Shown: positions 1-6,234, counted from the first letter of the stretch. The stretch is DNA of 31,754 nucleotides from an uncultured Lachnospiraceae bacterium (GCA_947177105.1 CAMWTF010000002.1:1-31754), one strand, 5' to 3'. The notes: a model not told the origin generated them from the sequence alone. Numbers and translations: made by a program.

Positions 1-54
1 TAGAGCACCTGACTCTTAATCAGGGTGTCCAGGGTTCGAGCCCCTGGCGGTGCA
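1..54 (+). tRNA. tRNA-Lys (anticodon CTT), 3' part only
   Basis: The window opens inside a tRNA. The anticodon stem is CCTGA/TCAGG (8-12 with 20-24), and loop 13-19 puts CTT at the anticodon. The T stem is CAGGG/CCCTG around TTCGAGC (30-46), then come the 3' acceptor strand 47-53 and discriminator A at 54. The 5' acceptor and most of the D arm lie upstream of the window. The same 3' portion recurs at 1981, so the gene is an integration target. Confidence 0.88.
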
Positions 55-105
55 TTGAAGTCCTGGGATTCGCATAATTAGCGGGTTGTGGGGCTTTTTT
101 TTGCG
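13..105 (+). repeat. Attachment-site direct repeat, left copy
   Basis: About 93 bases from the anticodon loop through the tRNA 3' end and into a T-run recur at 1981-2072. I see only one substitution (G to A in the acceptor strand) and one T fewer in the T-run. Identity runs about 50 bases past the tRNA, so it covers the end of the inserted element as well as the target. Read with the second copy, this is the left junction of element A. Confidence 0.8.
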
Positions 106-110
106 CAGAA

Positions 111-146
111 AAACGGGGCTGTCTGAAAAAATCAGATTTCCCCGTT
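111..146 (-). terminator. Terminator of recombinase A
   Basis: Hairpin with AACGGGG (112-118) pairing CCCCGTT (140-146), extended by TCTGA/TCAGA inside, followed on the minus strand by a run of five T. It overlaps the last codons of the recombinase A gene. Confidence 0.65.
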
Positions 147-830
147 CATGATGCCGTCAAGGTGAGATATGCATCCCTGACTTGACAGTATTTCGTTTGC
201 CATGTGGAGATAACGCCGTGTGGTCTCTATGTCCTCATGGCCCATGAGGTACATAAGCCGGTATATGTCCACCTGGCCATGGGTGCGGTACTGGTCAAGG
301 CAGTAGTTCGTTGCGAAGTTGTGCCGGAGCTTGTGAGAGGACAGTTCAAAGGGCAGGGTATCGGCCAGGCGGGAGACGAACAGTTTCACGGCATTGCATG
401 TGAGCGGCTGACCACGGCGGTTCACGAACACTGCCGTATCCGAGTACGGGCATAGAGAGAGATATTCCAGCATGAAGTGCCTGGTAAGCTGTCCCAGGGG
501 AACCGTGCGGTCTTTGTCACCCTTGCCCCTTACCGTCATGCGGTTTGCGGTTAATGAGATGCCTGCTCTCTGGAGGGTGAATTTATAGAGGTTCTGCCAT
601 GACCATACAAGAGACTTTCGACAATGTCCCTGCGCAAGGTGGCGGGCAGTAACGGCGGTATCTATGGCAGTGCGAAGAACTGCAATTTCCTGGTCTATCT
701 CTTCCAGTTCCTGGGCATACTCTGGTTTCCAGGACGCACCGGAATGCATGATTATGAACATGCGGCGGTCTGTCAGTTGTAGGTATCGTGTCACCTGCTC
801 TTCACTAAGGGTTATCAACTTATCACTCAT
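132..830 (-). CDS. Tyrosine recombinase A, chimeric and lacking catalytic box I
   Basis: 232 residues, preceded by a strong AGGAGG eight bases before ATG. The C-terminal half is the catalytic region of a phage/transposon tyrosine recombinase: GKGDKDRTVPLG strand pair, HKLRHNF (H-x-x-R), and GHEDIETTRRY with the nucleophilic Tyr. The usual first-Arg segment (GLR-S/I-E) and the N-terminal SAM-like domain are absent. The first 60 or so residues are an unrelated charged alpha-helical segment (LTDRRMF, QELEEIDQEIAVL), apparently another small protein joined in frame. Without the first Arg, strand exchange is unlikely, so this is probably a deletion fusion remnant, or conceivably a regulator of recombination. 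It lies next to the tRNA-Lys attachment repeat, as an integrase would. Confidence 0.8.
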   Translation of the reverse strand: MSDKLITLSEEQVTRYLQLTDRRMFIIMHSGASWKPEYAQELEEIDQEIAVLRTAIDTAVTARHLAQGHCRKSLVWSWQNLYKFTLQRAGISLTANRMTVRGKGDKDRTVPLGQLTRHFMLEYLSLCPYSDTAVFVNRRGQPLTCNAVKLFVSRLADTLPFELSSHKLRHNFATNYCLDQYRTHGQVDIYRLMYLMGHEDIETTRRYLHMANEILSSQGCISHLDGIMNGEI

Positions 831-966
831 TGTTACATCCTCCTATACTCATTCTGAATCAGGCTCTGGTGTGGGGCGGCCCGCCAACCCCCGGCGGACC
901 AGCCGCACGGGGGCCCTGGCGGGGCCGTCCTCAATCCCATAGCCTTGTACATTGGTTCCTGGTGCC

Positions 967-1149
967 CTACTGGACGTTGAAGAATATGTCTACCAGATAG
1001 CGCATACAAAACGTTTCCAGAAACAACATAGCACCCATAAAACCATCACTATTAAGGCCATCCAGTCCCAGCGGTTCGGGCGTTTGTTGCAGTATGTCAT
1101 ATATTCTAAGCACCTCCTTGCACTCCGCAATCACTTCGACAGGGGACAT
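967..1149 (-). CDS. Hypothetical protein fragment upstream of recombinase A
   Basis: Open for 60 codons from ATG. The frame stays open with protein-like sequence upstream to about 1213 (reading ...YDYQALYERWPF before the ATG), where it meets the truncated XRE gene running the other way. This suggests the C-terminal part of a longer protein cut at that junction. A second reading in another frame, with AAGGAGGT then ATG at 1102, would give a 36-residue hydrophobic peptide. I do not recognise either product. Between this and recombinase A (831-966) lies a very GC-rich stretch with inverted GGCGG/CCGCC blocks and no gene. Confidence 0.3.
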   Translation of the reverse strand: MSPVEVIAECKEVLRIYDILQQTPEPLGLDGLNSDGFMGAMLFLETFCMRYLVDIFFNVQ

Positions 1150-1186
1150 AAAAGGCCAGCGTTCATAAAGAGCCTGGTAATCGTAG

Positions 1187-1501
1187 TTCTGTGCCGCTTC
1201 TACTTTTAAGCGTTTAGAACAAGAGCTAGGTTTTGGAAACGGAACATTAAGAAAATGGGAAAACCAAAATCCAAGTTATGATAAAGTCGTAGCAGTAGCT
1301 AATAAGCTAAAAGTTTCACTCAATTGGTTGATTCTGGGAAAAGAATCTGAAGACCTCACTCCAGAGGAGCAGCAGCTAATAGATCTATACCGTCAGGCGG
1401 ACGATCGGGGAAAGCGGAGCATCCTTAGACTGGCCCAAGATGAAGCCCGGGAACTCGAATCATCAACTTCTGGGATTGGATCCACCGGAACCGATAGTTA
1501 G
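1187..1501 (+). pseudogene. XRE-family regulator A, 5'-truncated
   Basis: The frame is open from a TAG at 1184 to a TAG at 1499 with no plausible start codon. It reads as the helix-turn-helix core of a Cro/C1-type regulator (LGFGNGTLRKWE, then KVSLNWLILGK) followed by a linker and a charged C-terminal helix (RGKRSILRLAQDEARE). The first 15-20 residues, holding helix 1 and the start, are missing. The last 55 residues are nearly identical to those of the paralog at 3051-3353. It points away from recombinase A, a usual phage or element repressor arrangement, but appears inactivated. Confidence 0.75.
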
Positions 1502-1560
1502 TTGTAACACAAACCACCTGCAGAAGTACGCTGCAGCATGAACTTGTAGCACAAAGTTAC

Positions 1561-1589
1561 TTGACGAATATGGAGAAGAATGCTATAGT
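1561..1589 (+). promoter_or_regulatory. Promoter of short RNA A
   Basis: TTGACG, 17 bases, TATAGT. The spacing and both boxes are kept in the second element (3413-3441). The only thing downstream before a terminator is about 60 noncoding bases. Confidence 0.7.
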
Positions 1590-1595
1590 AAGCAT

Positions 1596-1674
1596 GGAGA
1601 AAGAAATTATACAGCATTGTGTAACACATCAACAGCAAAAAGAAAGCCCCGGGAGTGCATTCCCGGGGTTTTCT
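1596..1674 (+). ncRNA. Putative antitoxin RNA A of a par-like type I locus
   Basis: The short transcript expected from the promoter at 1561, ending in the hairpin at 1647. It carries ATACAGCATTGTGT (1609-1622) and TCAACAGCAAA (1629-1639). The same two strings occur at 1775-1788 and 1813-1823 inside the oppositely transcribed toxin mRNA. The RNAs would therefore be complementary there, one patch covering the toxin start codon and the other its 5' UTR, plus the shared terminator. That is the RNA II arrangement of the pAD1 par (Fst) locus. The 5' end is inferred from promoter spacing. Confidence 0.65.
1647..1672. terminator. Bidirectional terminator shared by RNA A and toxin A mRNA
   Basis: CCCCGGGA (1647-1654), six-base loop, TCCCGGGG (1661-1668). 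It is followed by TTTT on the plus strand and by a CTTTCTTTTT tract on the minus strand, so both convergent transcripts can end here. Confidence 0.8.
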
Positions 1675-1696
1675 CTGTAACTGTGCTGACTGTTGC

Positions 1697-1783
1697 TTAT
1701 TCATCTCCATCCAGCCACTTGCATATGTAGTGTGAAACCACATTTGCTACGATGGAGAAAAGGAAATTAAAGAAATACAGCAT
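1697..1783 (-). CDS. Putative type I toxin, 28-residue hydrophobic peptide
   Basis: A 28-codon ORF with an excellent Shine-Dalgarno site (AAGGAGGTG, then six bases, then ATG). The peptide is one transmembrane helix (FNFLFSIVANVVSHYI) followed by CKWLDGDE, i.e. a membrane span, then a Trp-Leu-Asp and acidic tail, like Fst/Ldr-type type I toxins. It is read toward the shared terminator from an extended -10 at 1827. The start region is complementary to the short RNA encoded from 1596, which would block ribosome loading. Family assignment rests on size, hydropathy, the tail and locus layout, not on a database match. Expected role: membrane toxin that keeps the element in the population. Confidence 0.65.
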   Translation of the reverse strand: MLYFFNFLFSIVANVVSHYICKWLDGDE

Positions 1784-1826
1784 TGTGTTCACCTCCTTCC
1801 TGCTGGAAAGAGTCAACAGCAAAGCT

Positions 1827-1840
1827 ATTATAGCATACCA
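1827..1840 (-). promoter_or_regulatory. Extended -10 promoter of toxin A
   Basis: On the minus strand TATGCTATAAT gives a perfect -10 with an upstream TG. No good -35 lies at 17 bases; TTGATG is 21 bases away. The box is conserved in copy B at 3677-3690. Confidence 0.6.
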
Positions 1841-1968
1841 TTCCGGGGAAGTACATCAAAACTTGACAGGATATGCTAAGAAGTAAGGGGGAAGTTGTGC
1901 CACAAGTAGACACGCAGCGGGCCGGATCAGAGTAGATCAGAATGAACTTGTGCCACAAAAAACAGGTC

Positions 1969-1998
1969 TAGACACCTTTACTCTTAATCAGGGTGTCC
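1969..1998 (+). other. Recombination core site (right end of element A)
   Basis: Reads TAGACACCTTT, then ACTCTT, then AATCAGGGTGTCC. The arms contain inverted GACACC/GGTGTC. The centre and right arm equal tRNA positions 12-30, while the left arm differs from the tRNA, as expected for an attR whose left arm comes from the element. The exchange would lie at ACTCTT in the anticodon loop region. Confidence 0.6.
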
Positions 1999-2072
1999 AG
2001 GGTTCGAGCCCCTGGCGGTACATTGAAGTCCTGGGATTCGCATAATTAGCGGGTTGTGGGGCTTTTTTTGCG
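1981..2072 (+). repeat. Attachment-site direct repeat, right copy
   Basis: Second copy of the 93-base repeat at 13-105, including the tRNA 3' half and 50 bases beyond. It is the right end of element A and at the same time the left end of element B. Confidence 0.8.
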
Positions 2073-2093
2073 TGTAAAAAGTCTGTGCCTGCT

Positions 2094-2123
2094 GGACACC
2101 CTGATTCGCGAAAAAGGTGTCTA
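2094..2123 (-). other. Inverted recombination core with a different centre
   Basis: Read on the minus strand: TAGACACCTTT, TTCGCG, AATCAGGGTGTCC. Both arms match 1969-1998 exactly (24 of 30 bases) while the six central bases differ completely. It overlaps the stop codon of recombinase B. Matching arms around a free six-base centre recall the coupling sequences of Tn916-type recombinases. Confidence 0.5.
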
Positions 2124-3041
2124 AGGCAGTACCCGGAAGAAGATAGGGTCCAGTTTGTACACCGGTATGCCCAGCATCCGGTACTGGGCGGCCAGGGAAG
2201 AGTAGTTCTTGGTGACGGTGTAGTCGTAGTGTCCCAGGAGCACCCGAAGGAACTCCAGGTTGCCGCCGTCCATCAGGTAGCTGGTTGCAAAGGTGTGCCG
2301 GAGCAGATGGGCATGGAGGCGGGTGATGCCGCTTTCTGCCTTCAGGTCCGAAAAAATCTGTTTCAGGGCGTTTTCGCTCAATGGGGCATTGTCTCTCAGT
2401 CCGTGGAAGATCACTCCGCTGCGACGCTGCTCCAGGAACTGATAGGAGCTGATAGCATCCAGGAGAAAGTCGGGGATCATGGTTATGCGGCTTTTGCATT
2501 CCTTGCTTACGTAGATATGGAGCAGGTTATGGGCCGGATCCAGGTGTTCAAAGCACAGGGAGCGGACTTCCTGACTGCGCAGGCCGCAGTCCAGCATCAG
2601 GTGAACAATGCAGTAGTTGCGGATGCCTTTTATGGTCTTTTTGTCAAAGCAGGAATCCAGGAGCGGCACTTCCTCTTCCAGAAGGGGCTGCCTGGGCAGG
2701 GAGTCGTCCTTTGGGAGTTTTACTTTCTTCAGGTAGTCCTAGCATAGATCCTCTTCATAACAATAGGCCAGAAATGCCTTGATGCTCCGGGCGCAGCTGC
2801 GTATGGTGACGTTTTTGCAGGAGCTTTTAGAGCGCAGGTACAGGATATAGTTGGTAAAAATATTATCAGAAGAAGGAAACTGCTCAAAGCCGATCTGCTC
2901 TATAGGACCATAGGTATTCGAGAGCCAGCGCAGGAAAAGGTCCAGGTGCATGGTGTAGGTGCGGATGGTCTTATCCGCGCAGTAAACCATGCGGTCAGCG
3001 ATAAACCGGTCAAAACACTGTCTAATCGTCATCTGAGGCAC
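2121..3041 (-). pseudogene. Tyrosine recombinase B interrupted by one in-frame amber codon
   Basis: From ATG at 3041 (GGGAGGTG Shine-Dalgarno) the frame runs 100 codons, meets TAG at 2739-2741, and continues in the same frame to a stop at 2121. Total is 306 sense codons plus the amber, the normal length for the family. The N-terminal part is the SAM-like core-binding domain (TIRTYTMHLDLFLRWL). The rest carries all catalytic boxes: GLRSQEV (first Arg), HLLRHTFAT, and GHYDYTVTKNY with the Tyr. The TAG lies in the linker between domains. Either the gene has just died through a single change, the two halves are made separately (a possible ATG at 2669), or the amber is read through. Confidence 0.85.
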
Positions 3042-3050
3042 CTCCCTCTT

Positions 3051-3353
3051 GACTATGGCGCATTAACGGAATTGGCAGAAATATCAAAAAATAACATAGG
3101 TAATTATAAAAATGGTCAAATACCAAACGCAACCACATTATATAAACTATCCCAAATACTTGGGGTAAGTATGGAATATATGCTTGCTGGTAAAGAAGCT
3201 GCTGACCTCACCTCAGAGGAGCAACAGTTAGTTGATCTATACCGTAAGGCGGACGTTCGGGGAAAGCGGAGCATCCTTAGACTGGCCCAAGATGAAGCCC
3301 GGGAACTCGAATCATCAACCTCTGGGATTGGATCCACCGGCACAGATAGCTAG
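3051..3353 (+). pseudogene. XRE-family regulator B, 5'-truncated
   Basis: Open in one frame to the TAG at 3351. It encodes helices 2-5 of an XRE domain (LTELAEISKNNIGNYKNG, then LGVSMEYMLAGK) and the same C-terminal tail as copy A (RGKRSILRLAQDEARE, ending GTDS). No start codon precedes it except in sequence antisense to recombinase B, so about 15 N-terminal residues are lost at the junction near 3050. The head differs from copy A while the tail is almost identical. Confidence 0.75.
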
Positions 3354-3412
3354 TTGTGGGACAAACCATCTGCAGGTGTATGCTGCAGCATGAACTTGTA
3401 GCACAAATTTGC

Positions 3413-3441
3413 TTGACGGGAACTTTAAAGGATGTTATAGT
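3413..3441 (+). promoter_or_regulatory. Promoter of short RNA B
   Basis: TTGACG, 17 bases, TATAGT, the same boxes and spacing as at 1561. The spacer differs in sequence from copy A, so selection on the boxes is likely. Confidence 0.7.
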
Positions 3442-3447
3442 AAGCAT

Positions 3448-3525
3448 GTAGAGATAAGACGTTGTGATAAGAGGTCCAAACGTCAACAGCAATAAACCCC
3501 GGGAGCCGCATTCCCGGGGTTTTCC
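3448..3525 (+). ncRNA. Putative antitoxin RNA B
   Basis: Counterpart of the RNA at 1596. It carries ATAAGAGGTCCAAA (3467-3480) and TCAACAGCAA (3483-3492), repeated at 3621-3634 and 3663-3672 within the opposite transcript. The first repeat is unrelated in sequence to that of copy A but sits at the same place and is again duplicated in the target. The end is the hairpin at 3497; the 5' end is inferred. Confidence 0.6.
3497..3524. terminator. Bidirectional terminator, element B
   Basis: CCCCGGGA (3497-3504), seven-base loop, TCCCGGGG (3512-3519), TTTT after. The stem is identical to copy A but the loop differs. Confidence 0.8.
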
Positions 3526-3548
3526 TGTGTAACAGTGCTGACTGTTGC

Positions 3549-3635
3549 TTATTCATCTCCATCCAGCCACTTGCAAATGTAATGAGATATTACATTTGCT
3601 ATGATAGAGATAAAAAAACTATAAGAGGTCCAAAA
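3549..3635 (-). pseudogene. Type I toxin homolog B without a start codon
   Basis: The frame ending at TAA 3549 reads FFISIIANVISHYICKWLDG and so on, clearly homologous to the toxin at 1697-1783, with the same tail. A Shine-Dalgarno site (AAGGAGGTG) is kept, but no ATG, GTG or TTG lies in this frame; the TTG at 3633 is in another frame and meets TAG after four codons. The toxin is probably dead while the RNA parts persist. An error in the seven-A run at 3612-3618 cannot by itself restore it. Confidence 0.6.
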
Positions 3636-3676
3636 CGCTCACCTCCTTCCTTCTGGAAAGAGTCAACAGCAAAGCT

Positions 3677-3690
3677 ATTATAGCATACCA
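3677..3690 (-). promoter_or_regulatory. Extended -10 promoter, toxin locus B
   Basis: TATGCTATAAT on the minus strand, same as copy A. The similarity between the two elements continues to about 3778 and then ends. Confidence 0.55.
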
Positions 3691-3832
3691 TTTCCGGGGA
3701 AGTAGATCAAAACTTGACAGGATATGCTAAGAAGTAAGGGGGAAGTTGTGCCACAAGTAGACATGCAGCGGGCTGGATAGGATTGGCCAGTGAACCATGC
3801 AGATAAATTTTTTATTAAATCATAAAAACAGG

Positions 3833-3862
3833 TTTCCAGTAAGTCTCTATCCATGCTATAAT
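3833..3862 (+). promoter_or_regulatory. Promoter upstream of the DUF1538 gene
   Basis: TTTCCA, 18 bases, TATAAT with an upstream TG (TGCTATAAT). It lies just past the end of element B and 85 bases before the next gene. Confidence 0.5.
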
Positions 3863-3946
3863 GAACAAAACGCTCTTTAATTCACAGTTTTAAATCCCTT
3901 AAAAGTATAACACTGATTGTCACATAATGCAGAGAGGAGAGAGATT

Positions 3947-5473
3947 TTGAACCCTAAATTAAGAGAGAAAACCATGGAATCCCTTTCGGCAGTTCTTCCG
4001 ATCACCGGAATTGTGTTGTTGATCAGCATTTTCCTGGTGCCAATGGAACTGGGAAGTCTGGTCATGTTTGTGGTTGGAGCTATCATGCTGATTCTGGGAA
4101 TGGGATTTTTCCAGCTGGGGGCGGAGATGTCCATGACCCCCATCGGGGAGGGGATCGGCGTTCAGATATCCAAGACGCGCAAAGTGTTGTTTGTGCTGCT
4201 CATAGGCTTTGTCATGGGGGCGATCATCACCATATCCGAACCGGACTTGCAGGTGCTGGCGGAGCAGGTGCCCTCCGTGCCCAACCAGGTGTTGATTTTG
4301 ACCGTTGCCGTGGGAGTGGGGTTATTCCTGGCAATGGCTATTGTGCGAATTAAGTTCCAGATTGACCTGTCCAAGATGCTGATTATCCTATATGGCCTGT
4401 TGATTGGAGCCTCCTTTCTGGTGCCCAAGGAGTTTATGGCAGTGGCCTTTGATTCCGGCGGCGTCACCACCGGGCCTATGACGGTTCCTTTTATCATGGC
4501 CATGGGTATTGGCCTTGCCTCCCGGCGGACAGATAAAAATTCAGCCAGTGACAGTTTCGGCCTGGTGGCATTATCAAGTATCGGCCCCATCCTGGCGGTG
4601 CTGGTGCTGGGATGCTTTTATAAACCCACCGAGGCGGTATATTCTCTTGGCGATGTGGCCACTGTGGCGACGACAAGGGATGTGGTCAGGGTTTTCGGCG
4701 GCAGTATTCCAACTTATGCCCGTGAAGTTCTTGTCTCGCTTCTTCCGATTGCCGCCGTATTTGTCATTTTCCAGCTGCTCACCCGCCGCTATCACAGGAG
4801 ACAGTTAAAGCGTATCGCTGTGGGCTTAGTCTATACATATGTGGGCCTGGTGTTGTTTCTCTGCGGGGTGAACGTAGGCTTTGCCCCTGTGGGTTCCTTT
4901 CTGGGAAAAGAGCTGGCATCGCTGGTGTTCAATTGGATACTTATCCCCATCGGCATGCTGATTGGGTACTACATAGTGAAAGCGGAGCCTGCCATTCAGG
5001 TGCTCAACCATCAGGTGGAAAATGTGACCGATGGAGCAGTCTCGGTGAAGGCCATGAATCGCTGCATGTCTGTAGGCGTGGCAATCAGCGTGGGTCTTGC
5101 CATGATGCGGGTTCTGACAGGACTACCGATTGGGTGGATCATCATTCCGGGCTATCTGATCGCTCTGGTGTTGTCCCGCTTTGTCCCAAAGATTTTTGTG
5201 GGTATTGCCTTTGACTCCGGTGGTGTGGCCAGCGGTCCCATGACATCTACCTTTCTGCTGCCTCTCAGCATCGGCACCTGCCAGGCCCTTGGCGGAAACC
5301 TGATGACGGATGCCTTTGGCGTGGTGGCATTGGTGGCTCTTACACCTCTCATTGCCATACAGATCATGGGCATCGTGTATCAGGTTAAAACCAGTGCGAT
5401 GCAGAAAAAGGCATTGCAGAATGCTGCATTTCTGGATGACTGCGATGAGATTATTGATTTAAGCGCCCGCTGA
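3947..5473 (+). CDS. DUF1538 family integral membrane protein
   Basis: 508 residues from TTG at 3947, chosen because AGAGGAGAG sits eight bases upstream; an in-frame TTG at 3917 lacks this, and ATG 3974 is a further option. It is a polytopic membrane protein made of two homologous halves, each with the DUF1538 signature: VAFDSGGVTTGPMTVPF near residue 168 and IAFDSGGVASGPMTSTF in the second half. The repeated Asp-Ser-Gly-Gly and Gly-Pro-Met elements within helices suggest a transport or channel function, but the substrate is unknown. The next gene, 21 bases on, encodes a double PII-like protein, a typical partner that gates transporters through nucleotide sensing. No frame damage is seen. Confidence 0.85.
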   Translation: MNPKLREKTMESLSAVLPITGIVLLISIFLVPMELGSLVMFVVGAIMLILGMGFFQLGAEMSMTPIGEGIGVQISKTRKVLFVLLIGFVMGAIITISEPDLQVLAEQVPSVPNQVLILTVAVGVGLFLAMAIVRIKFQIDLSKMLIILYGLLIGASFLVPKEFMAVAFDSGGVTTGPMTVPFIMAMGIGLASRRTDKNSASDSFGLVALSSIGPILAVLVLGCFYKPTEAVYSLGDVATVATTRDVVRVFGGSIPTYAREVLVSLLPIAAVFVIFQLLTRRYHRRQLKRIAVGLVYTYVGLVLFLCGVNVGFAPVGSFLGKELASLVFNWILIPIGMLIGYYIVKAEPAIQVLNHQVENVTDGAVSVKAMNRCMSVGVAISVGLAMMRVLTGLPIGWIIIPGYLIALVLSRFVPKIFVGIAFDSGGVASGPMTSTFLLPLSIGTCQALGGNLMTDAFGVVALVALTPLIAIQIMGIVYQVKTSAMQKKALQNAAFLDDCDEIIDLSAR

Positions 5474-5494
5474 AACGGGTGAATGGAGGATTGA

Positions 5495-6190
5495 ATGGAT
5501 AATCAGGAAAAAAATCTGTCATTTCAGCTGCTTGTGCTGATTACCAACCCCAAGCTGGCGGACAAGGCGACCAGGATCTTCCGCAAGAGCACCCTGCCCG
5601 TTCAATATAGATTGAACGCCGAGGGGACGGCCTCCAGCGAGATCATGGATATGCTGGGCCTTGGCAGCATTGACAAATGCATTCTGATGAGCGCGGTGCC
5701 CAGGCGGCTGGGAGATGTCATGCTGAACAGATTGCGGTTCGAACTGCACCTGGGAGCGGTAAACAGCGGTATTGCGTTTACTATATCCCTCAACGGCCTG
5801 AATAAGCTGCTCCTGCGTATGCTGGTAAAGAGTGAGGAAGAAAGTACACTCCATAATAATATAAGAAAGGTTGGAAACATAATGTCTGATACAACATATG
5901 TACTGATCGTTGCCGCCGTAAATATAGGCTTCAGTGGGGATGTCATGGATGCTGCCAAAGCCGCCGGGGCCAGCGGAGGAACCGTGATACACAGCCGCTG
6001 GATCGGGAATGAGGAGGTTGCGGCTTCCTGGGGATTGAGCATGCAGGAGGAAAAGGAGATTGTTCTCATCCTGTCCGAGGCGGAAAAGAAGGTGGAGATC
6101 ATGAGCGGAATCAGCGAGAAATGCGGTATGCGCAGCGAGGCGAAGGGCCTGGTGATGGCGCTGCCCATTGACGCCGTGATGGGGCTGTAA
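5495..6190 (+). CDS. Tandem PII-like signalling protein
   Basis: 231 residues; GGAGG precedes the ATG. Two roughly 100-residue alpha/beta units follow each other: LSFQLLVLITNPKLADKATRIF and TTYVLIVAAVNIGFSGDVMDAAKAAGA, each opening with a beta strand and helix as in PII (GlnB/GlnK) proteins. The second continues into a GGTVIHSRWIG segment resembling the base of a PII T-loop. Canonical GlnB motifs such as the uridylylated Tyr are not evident. It is almost certainly co-transcribed with the DUF1538 gene and probably binds and controls that membrane protein. The ligand is unknown. Distant PII-like assignment, moderate certainty. Confidence 0.72.
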   Translation: MDNQEKNLSFQLLVLITNPKLADKATRIFRKSTLPVQYRLNAEGTASSEIMDMLGLGSIDKCILMSAVPRRLGDVMLNRLRFELHLGAVNSGIAFTISLNGLNKLLLRMLVKSEEESTLHNNIRKVGNIMSDTTYVLIVAAVNIGFSGDVMDAAKAAGASGGTVIHSRWIGNEEVAASWGLSMQEEKEIVLILSEAEKKVEIMSGISEKCGMRSEAKGLVMALPIDAVMGL

Positions 6191-6207
6191 ATTAAATACA
6201 AAATGTC

Positions 6208-6234
6208 TTGACAAAATTGGTTGGCTGTTATAAA
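6208..6234 (+). promoter_or_regulatory. Promoter of the lipoprotein gene
   Basis: TTGACA, then TATAAA 15 bases on, in the 113-base gap after the PII-like gene. The spacing is short, so the exact -10 may be shifted. Confidence 0.45.

Larger units (their letters stand above)
1502..1958 (+). repeat. Four copies of a TTGT-N3-ACAA dyad
   Basis: Near-palindromic 11-mers lie at 1502-1512 (TTGTAACACAA), 1544-1554 (TTGTAGCACAA), 1895-1905 and 1948-1958 (both TTGTGCCACAA). Two follow the XRE gene and flank the promoter at 1561; two lie near the right end of element A. They fit operators for the XRE regulator or arm-type recombinase sites. Confidence 0.55.
3354..3756 (+). repeat. Three copies of the TTGT-N3-ACAA dyad, element B
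   Basis: Copies at 3354-3364 (TTGTGGGACAA), 3396-3406 (TTGTAGCACAA) and 3746-3756 (TTGTGCCACAA). The 42-base spacing of the first two equals that in element A. The fourth copy seen at the end of element A is missing here, consistent with loss of the right end of B. Confidence 0.55.

Noticed and set aside
1498..1743. 81-codon minus-strand ORF overlapping the mini-toxin
   Set aside because: It runs through the terminator hairpin and promoter of the short RNA, has no ribosome site, and its frame is not kept in element B.
1502..3756. CRISPR-like repeat array
   Set aside because: The repeats are 11-base dyads at irregular distances, with no uniform spacers and no cas genes.
5519..6214. Long minus-strand open frame (231 codons) opposite the PII-like gene
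   Set aside because: It mirrors the coding frame of a well-supported gene, has no ribosome site and reads as His/Gln-rich shadow sequence.
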